DNA of 44,476 nucleotides from Nitrospina sp. (lineage in GTDB: Bacteria > Nitrospinota > Nitrospinia > Nitrospinales > Nitrospinaceae): contig JAGQJZ010000013.1 in assembly GCA_020430445.1 (NCBI GenBank), positions 1 to 44,476 of the forward strand, given 5' to 3'. The notes beneath the pieces were generated by a model, which was not told where the DNA came from, searched no databases, and worked only from the letters and a program-made list of their open reading frames with translations. A program made the translations under genes and the position numbers. Below, piece by piece: positions 13,323 to 21,703 of the stretch. Every line of letters begins with the position of its first letter. Positions within the stretch are counted from its first letter, which is position 1.

Positions 13323-15428
13323 TTACGATCCGGAGGATTCTTTCAGCATCCGGGAAATTTCATCAAAAGGGATGGGGCGGCAGAAGAGATAGCCCTGAAT
13401 CTGGTCGCAGTTCAGGTTGTTCAGCAACTCCCGCTCGTCCTCGTTTTCAACGCCTTCGGCGATGGTTTTCAGCTTCAGGGTCTGGGCCAGGGTGATGATG
13501 GCCTGGATAATGGCCAGGTTGCGTTCGTGCTGGATGTTGTGGACAAACGACCGGTCGATTTTTAGATTGTGTACCGGGAGGTCCCGCAGGTAAGTCAGGG
13601 AGGAGTAGCCGGTCCCAAAATCATCGATCGCGAGCTGGACCCCCATTTCTCTCAGTTGATGGATCCGGTCCATGGAGCCTTTGGAATCGTCGAGCAGAAT
13701 GGTTTCGGTGAGTTCCAGTTCCAGGTGCCCGGGGAAGATTTTCGTTTTGTTCAGGATCTGCTCCAGGGTCTGCAGCAGGTTGCTGTGGTTGAACTGGTAA
13801 CCCGAGATATTGACCGCCACGCTCAAATGTTCCAGTTTGTAGGTGCTCCATTCCTGAATGGCTTTGCAGGCGGTTTCCAGAATCCATTCTCCCAGGGGAA
13901 TGATGAGGCGGCTGCTCTCGGCAATGGGGATGAATTCCCCCGGTGGCACGAGGCCCCGTTCGGGATGCTGCCACCGCAACAGGGCTTCGACTCCCATGAT
14001 TTTGAAGTCGGCGGTCGAGACCTTGGGCTGGTAATAGAGAACAAACTCTTCCTGCTCCAGGGCGCGGTACAGGGCGTTTTCGATTTTCAACTGGTTAGCG
14101 GCGCGGGTGAGCAGCGAGGCGTTGTAAAACTGGAAGGTGCTCTTTCCCTGTTCCTTGGCGCGGTGCATGGCCGCGTCGGCTCCCAGCAGAAGGGTGACCG
14201 GGTCGTGGCCGTCGTGCGGGTACATGGAAATACCGAGGCTCACGCTGACCCGCACTTCTTCATTGCCGACGACAAAGGCCCCTTCAAACATCTGGAGCAG
14301 TTTCTTGGCCATGCGGGAGGCGTCCTGCTCCTCCTTCAGGATCAGCAGCAGCAGGAATTCATCGCTTCCCATCCGTGCCACGGTGTCTTCTTTTCTCAAA
14401 TACTGCACGAGCCTCTTCGCCACCAGCTTGAGCAGTTCGTCGCCGGCCTGGGGACCCAGGGCCTCGTTGAGCGTCTTGAAATTGTCGATATCCAGAACAA
14501 TGATGGTGAACAGGGCATCGTGGCGCTCGGCGTAGGCCTGGAAAAACTGGATGCGGTCGTTGACCAGGTTGCGGTTGGGCAATCCGGTCAACGCGTCATA
14601 ATTGTTGTTCAGGGACTGATTTAAAGAGGCGGCGTGGGAGGTTTGCTCCCCTTTGAATATCGCCAGGAAAAGGGATTCGGTGGCGTGCCCCATGGGGTGG
14701 ATGATGACTTCGGTGGGGTTTTCGTTGCCGTTTTTTCTTTGCACCACCGTCCGGAAGTTAAGCGTTCCGTTCTTGCCTGATATCAGCGAATCCATCTTCG
14801 CGGTGAATTCATCCAGGGGGATGTCCTTCAGGATATCCAGCAGGGTCAGTTTGTGCAGCTCGTTGTGTAAGTATCCAATTCCATGTATCGCCGCGGTGTT
14901 GGCTCTCACCAGGCGGCCGCTCGGGTAATCGAATATGAGGATTTCACTGGGGGAACTGTCGATGATCTGGTTCAACTGGGTCGACAGTTGTTCCTGCGCG
15001 CGGATTTTCTGATAGCCCAGCGCCAGGTCCTGAATGCTCCCGCGCGCCCGCTGGCACATGGTTTTCAGCACCGACAGTAAAAAATCATAATGTTTGTTCA
15101 GCAGGGAATAGAAAACCTCCTGGGGTATTTCAAGCAACTGGCTTTCACAGGAGGCGATGATCGTGGCCGAGCGGGGCTTTTCTTCTATGACCGCCATTTC
15201 CCCGAAAAACTGCCCCTGCCAGAGGAGCGCGATTTCCTGGTTTTCCTTGAACAGGCCCAGCCGGCCTTTGAGAATAATGAATATGGAAGCCCCGGCTTCT
15301 CCTTCCTCGAACAGGGTTTCATTGGCGTCCAGGTGGATGGTTTTGGAGACAGAAACAAGCTGGTCCAGAATTTCTTCAGGAAGGGATTGAAAAATTTCAA
15401 TTTCCTTTAGTTGACCGACCAGCATCAC
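13323..15428 (-). CDS. cNMP-binding - PAS - GGDEF - EAL protein
   Basis: A 701-residue soluble regulator combining a CRP-like cyclic-nucleotide-binding domain (about 5-120), a PAS-like region (about 150-260), GGDEF (about 270-430) and EAL (about 440-695). The cNMP phosphate cassette looks intact (FFGEMAV then PRSAT, residues 74-89). The cyclase motif reads GSDEF at 354-358 instead of GGDEF, so synthesis may be weak or lost. The phosphodiesterase signatures are complete: EALLRW (481), LTETILLDD, DDFGTGYSS (602-610), KTIAEGVEN and QGYLF. It is therefore likely a c-di-GMP phosphodiesterase controlled by cAMP or cGMP. It lies upstream of the motA operon on the same strand and contains no membrane segment. 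Confidence 0.93.
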   Translation of the reverse strand: MMLVGQLKEIEIFQSLPEEILDQLVSVSKTIHLDANETLFEEGEAGASIFIILKGRLGLFKENQEIALLWQGQFFGEMAVIEEKPRSATIIASCESQLLEIPQEVFYSLLNKHYDFLLSVLKTMCQRARGSIQDLALGYQKIRAQEQLSTQLNQIIDSSPSEILIFDYPSGRLVRANTAAIHGIGYLHNELHKLTLLDILKDIPLDEFTAKMDSLISGKNGTLNFRTVVQRKNGNENPTEVIIHPMGHATESLFLAIFKGEQTSHAASLNQSLNNNYDALTGLPNRNLVNDRIQFFQAYAERHDALFTIIVLDIDNFKTLNEALGPQAGDELLKLVAKRLVQYLRKEDTVARMGSDEFLLLLILKEEQDASRMAKKLLQMFEGAFVVGNEEVRVSVSLGISMYPHDGHDPVTLLLGADAAMHRAKEQGKSTFQFYNASLLTRAANQLKIENALYRALEQEEFVLYYQPKVSTADFKIMGVEALLRWQHPERGLVPPGEFIPIAESSRLIIPLGEWILETACKAIQEWSTYKLEHLSVAVNISGYQFNHSNLLQTLEQILNKTKIFPGHLELELTETILLDDSKGSMDRIHQLREMGVQLAIDDFGTGYSSLTYLRDLPVHNLKIDRSFVHNIQHERNLAIIQAIITLAQTLKLKTIAEGVENEDERELLNNLNCDQIQGYLFCRPIPFDEISRMLKESSGS

Positions 15429-15591
15429 AGGAACCTGTTGGGGTGGAATTGTGCCTATATTAATTCATATAATCAGTAAATGTAATTGAAAACTAAACGC
15501 CTAATGCTTTTTTTATCTTATTCGGGGCGGGGAAGAGGGAGCCTTTCTTTTTAAGGCAGACCTGGAAGTATTGATTGTGGAAGGAGTGGGG

Positions 15592-16479
15592 TCAATTCAA
15601 CGCGTACAGGGTGAGCGGGATGACCAGGATCGAAAACCCCGTGGCCAGAACAACGGTCGAGGCCACCAGTTCAGGGTCGGCCTGATATTTTTCCGCCACC
15701 AGAGCGCTGATGACCGCGCTCGGCATGATGCCTTCCAGCAGGATGACTTTTTTGACCAGCCCGTCCAGGCCAAATATCCAGATGCAGAGCCAGGCGGAGA
15801 CCAGACCGCCTCCCATGCGGAAAAACACGGCCAGCAAGGGCAGTTTCCATTGCTGGATTTTGACGCGGGACAACTGCATCCCGAGCACCAGAAGGACCAT
15901 GGGAATCGTGGCCGCCTCCAGCAGGGAAAGGGGGTGGATCAGTATCCTCGACACTTCCACGTCCGCCATGTTCATCCACAGGGCGGTGCCGATGGCGTAG
16001 ATCACCGGTTCCCGGAACAATTGTAAAAACCCTTTCCCCTCGGAGACCACCAGCAAGCCGATGGTGAAGATGCCGACCAGTGACGCGAGATAAAAAATCA
16101 GCGCGAAAGGGAATGCTTCGTCGCCGTAGGCTGAAAGCAGAATGGGGAAGGGCAGGTTGACCGAGTTCATGAACATGATCGGCAGGTAGAGGCCGCGCTG
16201 GGTCATGTCCCTTCCCTGGAAGAACAGCCAGGCCATCAGCCCGGGGAGCAGCAGGATGATCCAGGCGGAGAGAAACACCGAGTTGATCTGCGCGGCGGCG
16301 ATTTCGATGCGATACAGGTGGACAAAGGCAAAGGCCGGTACCAGCAGGCTCATGCTGACCTTCACCAGCGCGTCGATTTCGTTTTTGAAAATCCGGTGGT
16401 ACAGGTAGCCGAGCGCGATCACGATAAAAGCCGGGGTGATGTGCTCGGTGACGGCAAGCAACCTGGGAAGAAATTCCAC
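15592..16479 (-). CDS. AEC-family permease (auxin efflux carrier / malonate-type)
   Basis: A 295-residue inner-membrane protein with about ten hydrophobic helices, matching the AEC family of secondary transporters that includes plant PIN-like carriers and bacterial permeases for malate or malonate. Typical features are the N-terminal FIVIALGYLYHRIF, SLLVPAFAFVHLYRI, NSVNLPFPILLSAYG (the Asn-Pro region conserved in the family) and a C-terminal ILLEGIMPSAVISALVAEKY. The frame extends upstream into oppF, so I chose a GTG start at 16479, 8 nt after the oppF stop; the ribosome site is weak. The substrate cannot be told. Co-transcription with oppD/oppF is likely from the spacing. Confidence 0.85.
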   Translation of the reverse strand: MEFLPRLLAVTEHITPAFIVIALGYLYHRIFKNEIDALVKVSMSLLVPAFAFVHLYRIEIAAAQINSVFLSAWIILLLPGLMAWLFFQGRDMTQRGLYLPIMFMNSVNLPFPILLSAYGDEAFPFALIFYLASLVGIFTIGLLVVSEGKGFLQLFREPVIYAIGTALWMNMADVEVSRILIHPLSLLEAATIPMVLLVLGMQLSRVKIQQWKLPLLAVFFRMGGGLVSAWLCIWIFGLDGLVKKVILLEGIMPSAVISALVAEKYQADPELVASTVVLATGFSILVIPLTLYALN

Positions 16480-16487
16480 GCGGGGAC

Positions 16488-17453
16488 TCAGGTGTAGAGG
16501 TGGCAGTGGACAAAATGGTCTTCGTCCAGCGCCACCATTTTCGGGGTCTCGGTCCGGCAGTGGCCCATCGCCTCCGGGCAGCGCGGATGAAAATGGCAGC
16601 CCGAGGGTGGATTCATGGGGGAGGGCACCTCTCCCGGGAGAGGGGCGTTCCGTTTGCGTTGACGCGGGTCCAGGTTGGGCCGCGCCGCCAGCAGGGCCCG
16701 GGTGTAGGGATGCGCCGCGTGTTCGTTGAGCTTCAGCGTGGGCGCCAGTTCCACCACGCGGCCGAGGTACATCACCGCTGTTCGGTTCGACAGGTGCTTG
16801 ACCACGTTCAGGTCGTGGGAAATGAACAGGAGCGTCAGGTTGAGATCGGCCTGCAGTTCCATCAGCAGGTTGATGATCTGCGCCTGGATGGAAACGTCCA
16901 GTGCCGAAACCGGTTCGTCGCACACGATGTAATGCGGGTTGAGCGCTAGCGCCCGGGCGATGCCCACCCGCTGTCTCTGCCCGCCGGAGAATTCATGCGG
17001 ATAGCGGTTCTGGTATTCGGGAGACAGGCCCACCCGGGTCATCAGCGCTTCCACCTTTTCGGTGAGGTCCTGCCGGGTTGCCTGTCCGTGCACCAGCATG
17101 GACTCGCCGAGGATCTGTTTGACGGTGAACCGCGGATTCAGGGAGCTGTAGGGATCCTGGAAAATGATCTGCATCCGCGGGCGTATCAAGTTCATTGCCT
17201 TCTTGTCGAATTGCAGGATGTCCTGGCCTTCGAACAGGACCTTGCCGCCGGTGGGTTCGATCAGGCGGAGGGTCATCCGCCCCAGCGTGGTTTTGCCGCA
17301 GCCGGACTCGCCGACGAGGCCGAGAATCTCGCCCTTTTTTATGGAAAACGAAACATCGTCGACGGCGCGGACCTGCGCCACCACTTTTTGAAAAACGCCC
17401 GAATGGACAGGGAAATATTTTTTGAGCGACTGGATTTCAAGGAGCGCCGTCAT
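16488..17453 (-). CDS. oppF: Oligopeptide/dipeptide ABC transporter ATPase (OppF/DppF type)
   Basis: One of the two ATPases of a peptide/nickel-type ABC importer. The 321-residue protein has the Walker [16 protein letters not shown]-loop [12 protein letters not shown] (typical of OppF/DppF), the ABC signature [16 protein letters not shown], Walker [14 protein letters not shown] and the H-loop [12 protein letters not shown]. The C-terminal oligopeptide HPY domain carries [13 protein letters not shown], where cysteines hold an Fe-S cluster in some members. The start is the ATG at 17453, whose bases overlap the oppD stop (ATGA). An upstream extension lies inside oppD and is rejected. No permease or binding-protein gene is adjacent, so the partners must be encoded elsewhere. 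Confidence 0.93.
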   Translation of the reverse strand: MTALLEIQSLKKYFPVHSGVFQKVVAQVRAVDDVSFSIKKGEILGLVGESGCGKTTLGRMTLRLIEPTGGKVLFEGQDILQFDKKAMNLIRPRMQIIFQDPYSSLNPRFTVKQILGESMLVHGQATRQDLTEKVEALMTRVGLSPEYQNRYPHEFSGGQRQRVGIARALALNPHYIVCDEPVSALDVSIQAQIINLLMELQADLNLTLLFISHDLNVVKHLSNRTAVMYLGRVVELAPTLKLNEHAAHPYTRALLAARPNLDPRQRKRNAPLPGEVPSPMNPPSGCHFHPRCPEAMGHCRTETPKMVALDEDHFVHCHLYT

Positions 17454-18448
17454 GAGGACACCGGTTGGGTTCGCGAGGGGTCGTACAGCCAGCAGGCGAC
17501 CCGGTGTTCGGGGTCTTCCGGGCTGGGGGTGAACCAGCCGGGAACGGTTTCTCTGCATGGCGGATGCGCTTCCGGACAGCGTGGGTGGAAGGCGCAGCCC
17601 CGGGGCAGCCGGGCGGGATGCGGCACCATCCCGGGAATGGTTTCCAGTTTCGCCCGGGGGTCTTCCTTCGGCAGCGAATTGAGCAGGCCCTGGGTGTAGG
17701 GGTGCTGCGGGGATTCAAAAATGGAGGTGACCGGTCCTTCCTCGACGATCTTGCCGGAGTACATCACCGCCACCCGGTCGGCGTATTGCGCCACGATGCC
17801 CAGGTTGTGCGTGATGAGCAGAATGCTCATCCGGGTGTCCTGCCGGAGCTTGTCGAGCAGGTCGAGGATTTGCGCCTGCACGGTGACATCGAGCGCTGTG
17901 GTGGGTTCGTCCGCGATCAGCAGTTGCGGCTGGCAGGCGATGGCCATGGCCGTCATGACCCTCTGTTTCATACCGCCGGAAAGTTCGTGCGGATACTGGT
18001 CGAGCCGGGCTTCGGGAGAGGGGATGGCGACCCGTTTGAGCATCTCCAGGGCGCGCGCCCGCGCCTGTTGCTGCGAAATGTTTTCGTGGCGCAGGACGAC
18101 CTCCATGATTTGGTCGCCCACGGTGAAGATGGGGTTGAGCGAGGTCATGGGCTCCTGGAAGATCATGCCGATCTGGTTGCCCCGCACCCGCTGCATTTCA
18201 GCTTCCGTGAGTTCGAGCAGGTTGCGGCCGGAGAACAGGATGCGTCCTGAAGTGAAACGGCCGGGCGGCATGGGGATGAGGCGCATCACGCTGAGGGCGG
18301 TGACGGATTTTCCGCAACCGGACTCGCCCACCAGCGCCAGGGTTTCGCCGGCGTCCAGAGTCAGGCTGACCTGGCGGACGGATTGCACCACACCGTCGTC
18401 GGTGTCGAAACAGGTGCCCAGATTTTCAATGGAAAGCAGGTGAGACAT
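17450..18448 (-). CDS. oppD: Oligopeptide/dipeptide ABC transporter ATPase (OppD/DppD type)
   Basis: The second ATPase of the peptide-type importer, 332 residues. It shows [19 protein letters not shown] (Walker A), MIFQEPMTSLNPIFTVG (Q-loop, the OppD/DppD form), ELSGGMKQRVMTAMA (signature), LLIADEPTTALDVTVQ (Walker B) and ILLITHNLGIVAQY (H-loop). The C-terminal HPY domain contains [13 protein letters not shown]. It precedes oppF with a 4-nt overlap, so the two are made in equal amounts as a heterodimer. The upstream neighbour is a parvulin-rhodanese gene 36 nt away, not a permease, so this is a split transporter locus. Confidence 0.93.
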   Translation of the reverse strand: MSHLLSIENLGTCFDTDDGVVQSVRQVSLTLDAGETLALVGESGCGKSVTALSVMRLIPMPPGRFTSGRILFSGRNLLELTEAEMQRVRGNQIGMIFQEPMTSLNPIFTVGDQIMEVVLRHENISQQQARARALEMLKRVAIPSPEARLDQYPHELSGGMKQRVMTAMAIACQPQLLIADEPTTALDVTVQAQILDLLDKLRQDTRMSILLITHNLGIVAQYADRVAVMYSGKIVEEGPVTSIFESPQHPYTQGLLNSLPKEDPRAKLETIPGMVPHPARLPRGCAFHPRCPEAHPPCRETVPGWFTPSPEDPEHRVACWLYDPSRTQPVSS

Positions 18449-18484
18449 GGGTCGACCCGGGTTGCGCCCGCATCCAGCCGGGCC

Positions 18485-19360
18485 TCAGGACTGAGGATCC
18501 TCGAAAATATCCTCGTAACGGTAATCCTCGTCCTCTTCATCGATTTCGTAGCGGGCCACGGAAGGATCGATCCGGTCCGCCCAGGCGTCGATGCCTCCAG
18601 CCAGTGTGTGCGTGTTGTGGAGTCCCCGCTGGGCGAGGTACTTCTGGAAGCTGGGGCCCCGGTCACCCTTCCAGTCGATCAGGACGATTTCATTCGTGGG
18701 TTTGAGGGAGTCCAGGATCGACTCACAGTTTTCCCGGGTGATAAACTCCGCTCCTTCGAACTTCGCGATGTCATATTCCCAGCGCTCGCGAATGTCGAGA
18801 ATTTTCAGGTTGGGGTCGGCGGAATTCATTTTGGCCTTCAGATCTTCCGGTGAAATCGTGGGCAGACCCTTGTCGCCCATTTCGTGGTTGATCAGGGCTA
18901 GGATCTCGGTAACGGATTTGCTGTGCGCTTCGGCAACCGAATGGACCGTTTCGCCGGGTTTGTAACCACCCACCGGCATCCCGATGTGAAACTTCTTGAA
19001 CAGGAGGGTGTGCACCTCGGGCAATTGCTGGTTGACCTCCGTCATGAGGGTGTCGCGCGTGAACGGACCGTCCGGCATGTCGAGTTCGATCTCGGTGATT
19101 TTCAGGATGTGATAGCCGTAGGGCGAATGGATGGGGCCGAGGATCTTGCCGATGTCTTCTTCGGAAACAGCCTGGCCCAGCAGACCCTGCGCGTTTTCTT
19201 CCGGCATCCAGCCGAGGTCTCCCTGGGCTTCCTTTGAGGGGCACGTGCTGTATTGGGACACCGCCGCGGCGAATTCGGTTCCATCGTCCAGGGCTTTTTT
19301 GGCCGCGACTACGTCTTCCACCTGCGGACTGAATATCTGACTGACTCGTACCTTGATCAT
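18485..19360 (-). CDS. Parvulin-like (PpiC) and rhodanese-like fusion protein
   Basis: A 291-residue protein. The N-terminal part (about 1-100) matches the parvulin peptidyl-prolyl isomerase core: VSQIFSP, FAAAVSQYSTCPSKEAQGDLGWM, and PYGYHILKITE. A linker (about 110-180) follows, then a rhodanese fold (about 185-275: LKILDIRERWEYDIAKFEGAEFI and AGGIDAWADRID). The rhodanese active-site Cys is not present; the loop reads VLIDWKGDRG, with Asp where Cys is normal, so sulfur transfer is unlikely and the domain may bind proteins instead. The tail is very acidic. No signal peptide is seen. The ATG at 19360 has GGAGG 8 nt upstream; an earlier in-frame ATG is less good. Confidence 0.85.
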   Translation of the reverse strand: MIKVRVSQIFSPQVEDVVAAKKALDDGTEFAAAVSQYSTCPSKEAQGDLGWMPEENAQGLLGQAVSEEDIGKILGPIHSPYGYHILKITEIELDMPDGPFTRDTLMTEVNQQLPEVHTLLFKKFHIGMPVGGYKPGETVHSVAEAHSKSVTEILALINHEMGDKGLPTISPEDLKAKMNSADPNLKILDIRERWEYDIAKFEGAEFITRENCESILDSLKPTNEIVLIDWKGDRGPSFQKYLAQRGLHNTHTLAGGIDAWADRIDPSVARYEIDEEDEDYRYEDIFEDPQS

Positions 19361-19629
19361 TCTCTCTCGACCTCCGCGTCTCTCCGGGTTCTCGTAAGAC
19401 AATTTTTCATCATATAATGTCCCTGTCCGGGAATCAAATGTCCATCCTGATTTAGTGCACCGAAATTGAGATGCGGCGTCAACGCCCGGGGGTGTTTCAA
19501 ATTGGGCCGCATGGAAGCCAATGGGGTGATTTTCGGGCGATCTTCTTTCTCAGGTGCCCGATTTGATGCTATATTCACGTTCCCGGGCGTTGTGTCCGGT
19601 TGATGGCGTGTTGTCCGGATTGAGATCAT

Positions 19630-19703
19630 GTCCCCGTAGCTCAGTAGGATAGAGCACAGGATTCCTAATCCTGGGGCCGCAGGTTCGACTCCTGCCGGGG
19701 ACA
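19630..19703 (+). tRNA. tRNA-Arg (anticodon CCT)
   Basis: A full cloverleaf of 74 nt: acceptor GTCCCCG pairs with CGGGGAC, D stem GCTC/GAGC, anticodon stem CAGGA/TCCTG around the loop TTCCTAA (anticodon CCT, reading AGG), and T stem GCAGG/CCTGC with loop TTCGACT. The discriminator is A and CCA is not encoded. A run of eight T residues follows at once and probably serves as the terminator. Confidence 0.97.
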
Positions 19704-19736
19704 TTTTTTTTATGGGATTGCTGGAGAAACGCTGTT

Positions 19737-20144
19737 CTAGGTGAGTGACCGGTGCTGATTCGCCTTGCAGCGGTCCCGGTATTTGCCCAACCCCTCTTTG
19801 ACCACTTCCTGCAGGTTGGTTTTTGAGATGGGCTTTTTCAGAAAGCCGTCTGCGTGCAGGCCGGAGGGAATCTGGTCTTCCTCCAGGCTGCTGATGAGCA
19901 GGATATAGGGCGGAGGGGTCATTTCCTGAACGGCGTGGAGGACTTCGACCCCGGTCATCTGAGGCATCATATAATCGACCAGCACCAGCCCGATATCCTC
20001 GCCGTCCTTCAAGGTCTGCAGACCCCGGCGGGCGTCTTCCGCCGTGTGGACCCGGACGGGTATTTCGCTCAGGTAACGCTTGATGAGCATTAATGTGGTC
20101 TGGTCATCGTCAATGACCAGAACCTGTTGCTGGGCTTGATCCAT
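19737..20144 (-). CDS. Stand-alone receiver-domain response regulator
   Basis: A 135-residue CheY-like protein. It has the acidic triplet in LVIDDDQTT (12-14), the phospho-acceptor Asp at 57 in LVDYMMPQMTG, Ser in LLISSLEED at the switch position, and Lys-Lys-Pro (FLKKPIS). There is no output domain; about 20 basic-polar residues follow the receiver. It is monocistronic, tail to tail with the tRNA-Arg transcript. The kinase partner is not evident. It could act in the large chemosensory system or in a phosphorelay encoded elsewhere. Confidence 0.9.
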   Translation of the reverse strand: MDQAQQQVLVIDDDQTTLMLIKRYLSEIPVRVHTAEDARRGLQTLKDGEDIGLVLVDYMMPQMTGVEVLHAVQEMTPPPYILLISSLEEDQIPSGLHADGFLKKPISKTNLQEVVKEGLGKYRDRCKANQHRSLT

Positions 20145-20343
20145 AGAGCCAGTTGGCCGGTGGTGGAACCGGCATTATTCCTGATAGAGTTTTTACTGGC
20201 TTCACTTTACCCCAAAAAGAGTCAATTTTTCATAAAAAATTCCGGCTTTAGCGTATGTTTTTGGTTTGCACCCGGTGGAGAATTCGCAACAGAGCGCGAA
20301 AAAATACTTTTTGCAAAGTAAGTGGTTGAATTAATTTGCTATC

Positions 20344-20371
20344 TTGCTTGCCCTCCGCCGAATTTTATCTT
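20344..20371 (+). promoter_or_regulatory. Putative sigma-70 promoter of the secreted Cys-rich protein
   Basis: TTGCTT (20344-20349) and TATCTT (20366-20371) are separated by 16 nt, in an AT-rich divergent gap (20145-20428). The gap also holds a small inverted repeat, TACTTT-TTGC-AAAGTA (20305-20320). These are sequence matches only. Confidence 0.3.
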
Positions 20372-20428
20372 ATCCTAATGCCACGGATTATTATTCTTTT
20401 TGGTTCTAACAGGTGAAAGGGATTGATC

Positions 20429-20782
20429 ATGAGAGGATACAGGCAGGTTGTTTTGATTGGGATTGCGACTCTGGCCTTCGCTGCGGCCTTCTTTTCTGTT
20501 GCCTGGGCTGATGGGGCGGAAAAGGATTTCACGATCAAGAATCAGCAGGTTGTTACCCCTCCACAGAATGACAATCCCAACATGACGCATTGGTTGTTTG
20601 TCAAATGTGATCACTGGGCCGGGTGTTACATGCCCTGCCGGGGGGCGCTCAAGGCCTGCATGAAAGTGGCTCATGAAGCTGAATGGACGGTCCTCAGCAT
20701 CCACTCCAGGGTGGAAGACAATCTTTTTGAGGCCAACAGTCTGCATGGGCCGGTGCCTCTTCCTTCGAAACCGAGGGACTGA
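20429..20782 (+). CDS. Small secreted cysteine-rich protein
   Basis: A 117-residue protein that I do not recognise. It has a clear Sec signal peptide (VVLIGIATLAFAAAFFSVAWA, split near AWA-DG), so the mature part of about 85 residues is periplasmic. Its core is a compact motif with four Cys in 20 residues: KCDHWAGCYMPCRGALKAC, with His and Met nearby. Such spacing suggests a metal site or two disulfides, but CxxCH heme motifs are absent. The ATG at 20429 has AAAGGG upstream; TTG two codons earlier is possible. A strong terminator follows at 20811, so it is monocistronic. Confidence 0.75.
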   Translation: MRGYRQVVLIGIATLAFAAAFFSVAWADGAEKDFTIKNQQVVTPPQNDNPNMTHWLFVKCDHWAGCYMPCRGALKACMKVAHEAEWTVLSIHSRVEDNLFEANSLHGPVPLPSKPRD

Positions 20783-20810
20783 GCACCAGCTTCACACTGA
20801 AAGTAAAACA

Positions 20811-20846
20811 AGGGAGCTCCCGATATCGGGACGCTCCCTTTTTATT
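20811..20846 (+). terminator. Rho-independent terminator
   Basis: AGGGAGC (20811-20817) pairs with GCTCCCT (20833-20839), enclosing a further palindrome TCCCGATATCGGGA, and is followed by TTTTTATTTT. It ends the secreted Cys-rich gene. It may also stop minus-strand transcription less efficiently. Confidence 0.9.
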
Positions 20847-20863
20847 TTCGGATCACGGCAAGG

Positions 20864-21703
20864 TCACAACTGGCCCTGAACCTGTTGCGTGTACTCGGCC
20901 GCGAACACGGGGTACGACAGGCCTGAGTTGAAAGCGTTCATTTTTTGGGACAGGTTATTCAGCCGGTCCTGCGGGCTGGGATGGGTGCTCCAGAAAATGG
21001 ACTCGTGTCCCGACCGCGCGTTTAAAACGGTCAGGAAGTTTTTCAACCCTTCCGGATGGTAACCCAGGCGAAAGGCGTAATCGGTTCCCACCTCGTCCGC
21101 CTCGTATTCAAAGTCCTTGTCCAGCCCGTGCGAGAACAGGTTCTCCGCGGCCTCTTCGATGACCTTGTTGAACAGTTCAGGATCGGCTCCCATGGCGCCG
21201 ATGGTCAGAGAGCCGAGGCCGGCCAGCTTTTTGTTGCGCTCCAGCGCCCGGAGGGCGTGGCGGTGCGAGACGTGGGCGATTTCATGTCCCAGAACAGCGG
21301 CCAGTTCCGCTTCGTTGCGGAGCAGTTTGAGCAGGCCCCGGCTGAGAAAGACATAGCCGCCCGGGGTGGCAAACGCATTGGGTTCTTCCGTATTGAGGAT
21401 GGCGAAATAGTAGTTGATGCCGGGGCGGTCGGAAACATTGACCAGGGCCTGCCCCAGGGTGGTGACGTAAGTCTGCAGTGTCTTGTTTTGGTAAGGCCCG
21501 CCGAAACGGTTGAACACCTGAATCGCCAACGCTCCGCCGATGGCCATTTCTTCCTTGTACTCGATGGGCTTCATCGCCTCAACGGCCATGACGCCGCCCT
21601 TGCCCAGGCTGTAGGCCTGGTACCCTTCAATCACCGCGGGCGCCGCTGCAATGCAACCGCTGCAGATGACGAGAAGGGAAATCAGCAATCCGTATCGTTT
21701 CAT
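20864..21703 (-). CDS. M48-family zinc metalloprotease, lipoprotein
   Basis: A 279-residue M48 peptidase with a lipoprotein signal (LLISLLVICSGC, Cys17), so it is probably anchored in an envelope membrane facing the periplasm. The zinc motif HEIAH is at residues 140-144 and the third zinc ligand Glu is in EYEADEVG (about 199-206). The N-terminal region resembles BepA/LoiP-type periplasmic proteases that survey outer-membrane protein assembly, but there is no C-terminal TPR domain as in BepA, so it is nearer to LoiP/YcaL. Its ATG overlaps the stop of the SH3-protein gene (ATGA), which indicates co-expression. Confidence 0.92.
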   Translation of the reverse strand: MKRYGLLISLLVICSGCIAAAPAVIEGYQAYSLGKGGVMAVEAMKPIEYKEEMAIGGALAIQVFNRFGGPYQNKTLQTYVTTLGQALVNVSDRPGINYYFAILNTEEPNAFATPGGYVFLSRGLLKLLRNEAELAAVLGHEIAHVSHRHALRALERNKKLAGLGSLTIGAMGADPELFNKVIEEAAENLFSHGLDKDFEYEADEVGTDYAFRLGYHPEGLKNFLTVLNARSGHESIFWSTHPSPQDRLNNLSQKMNAFNSGLSYPVFAAEYTQQVQGQL

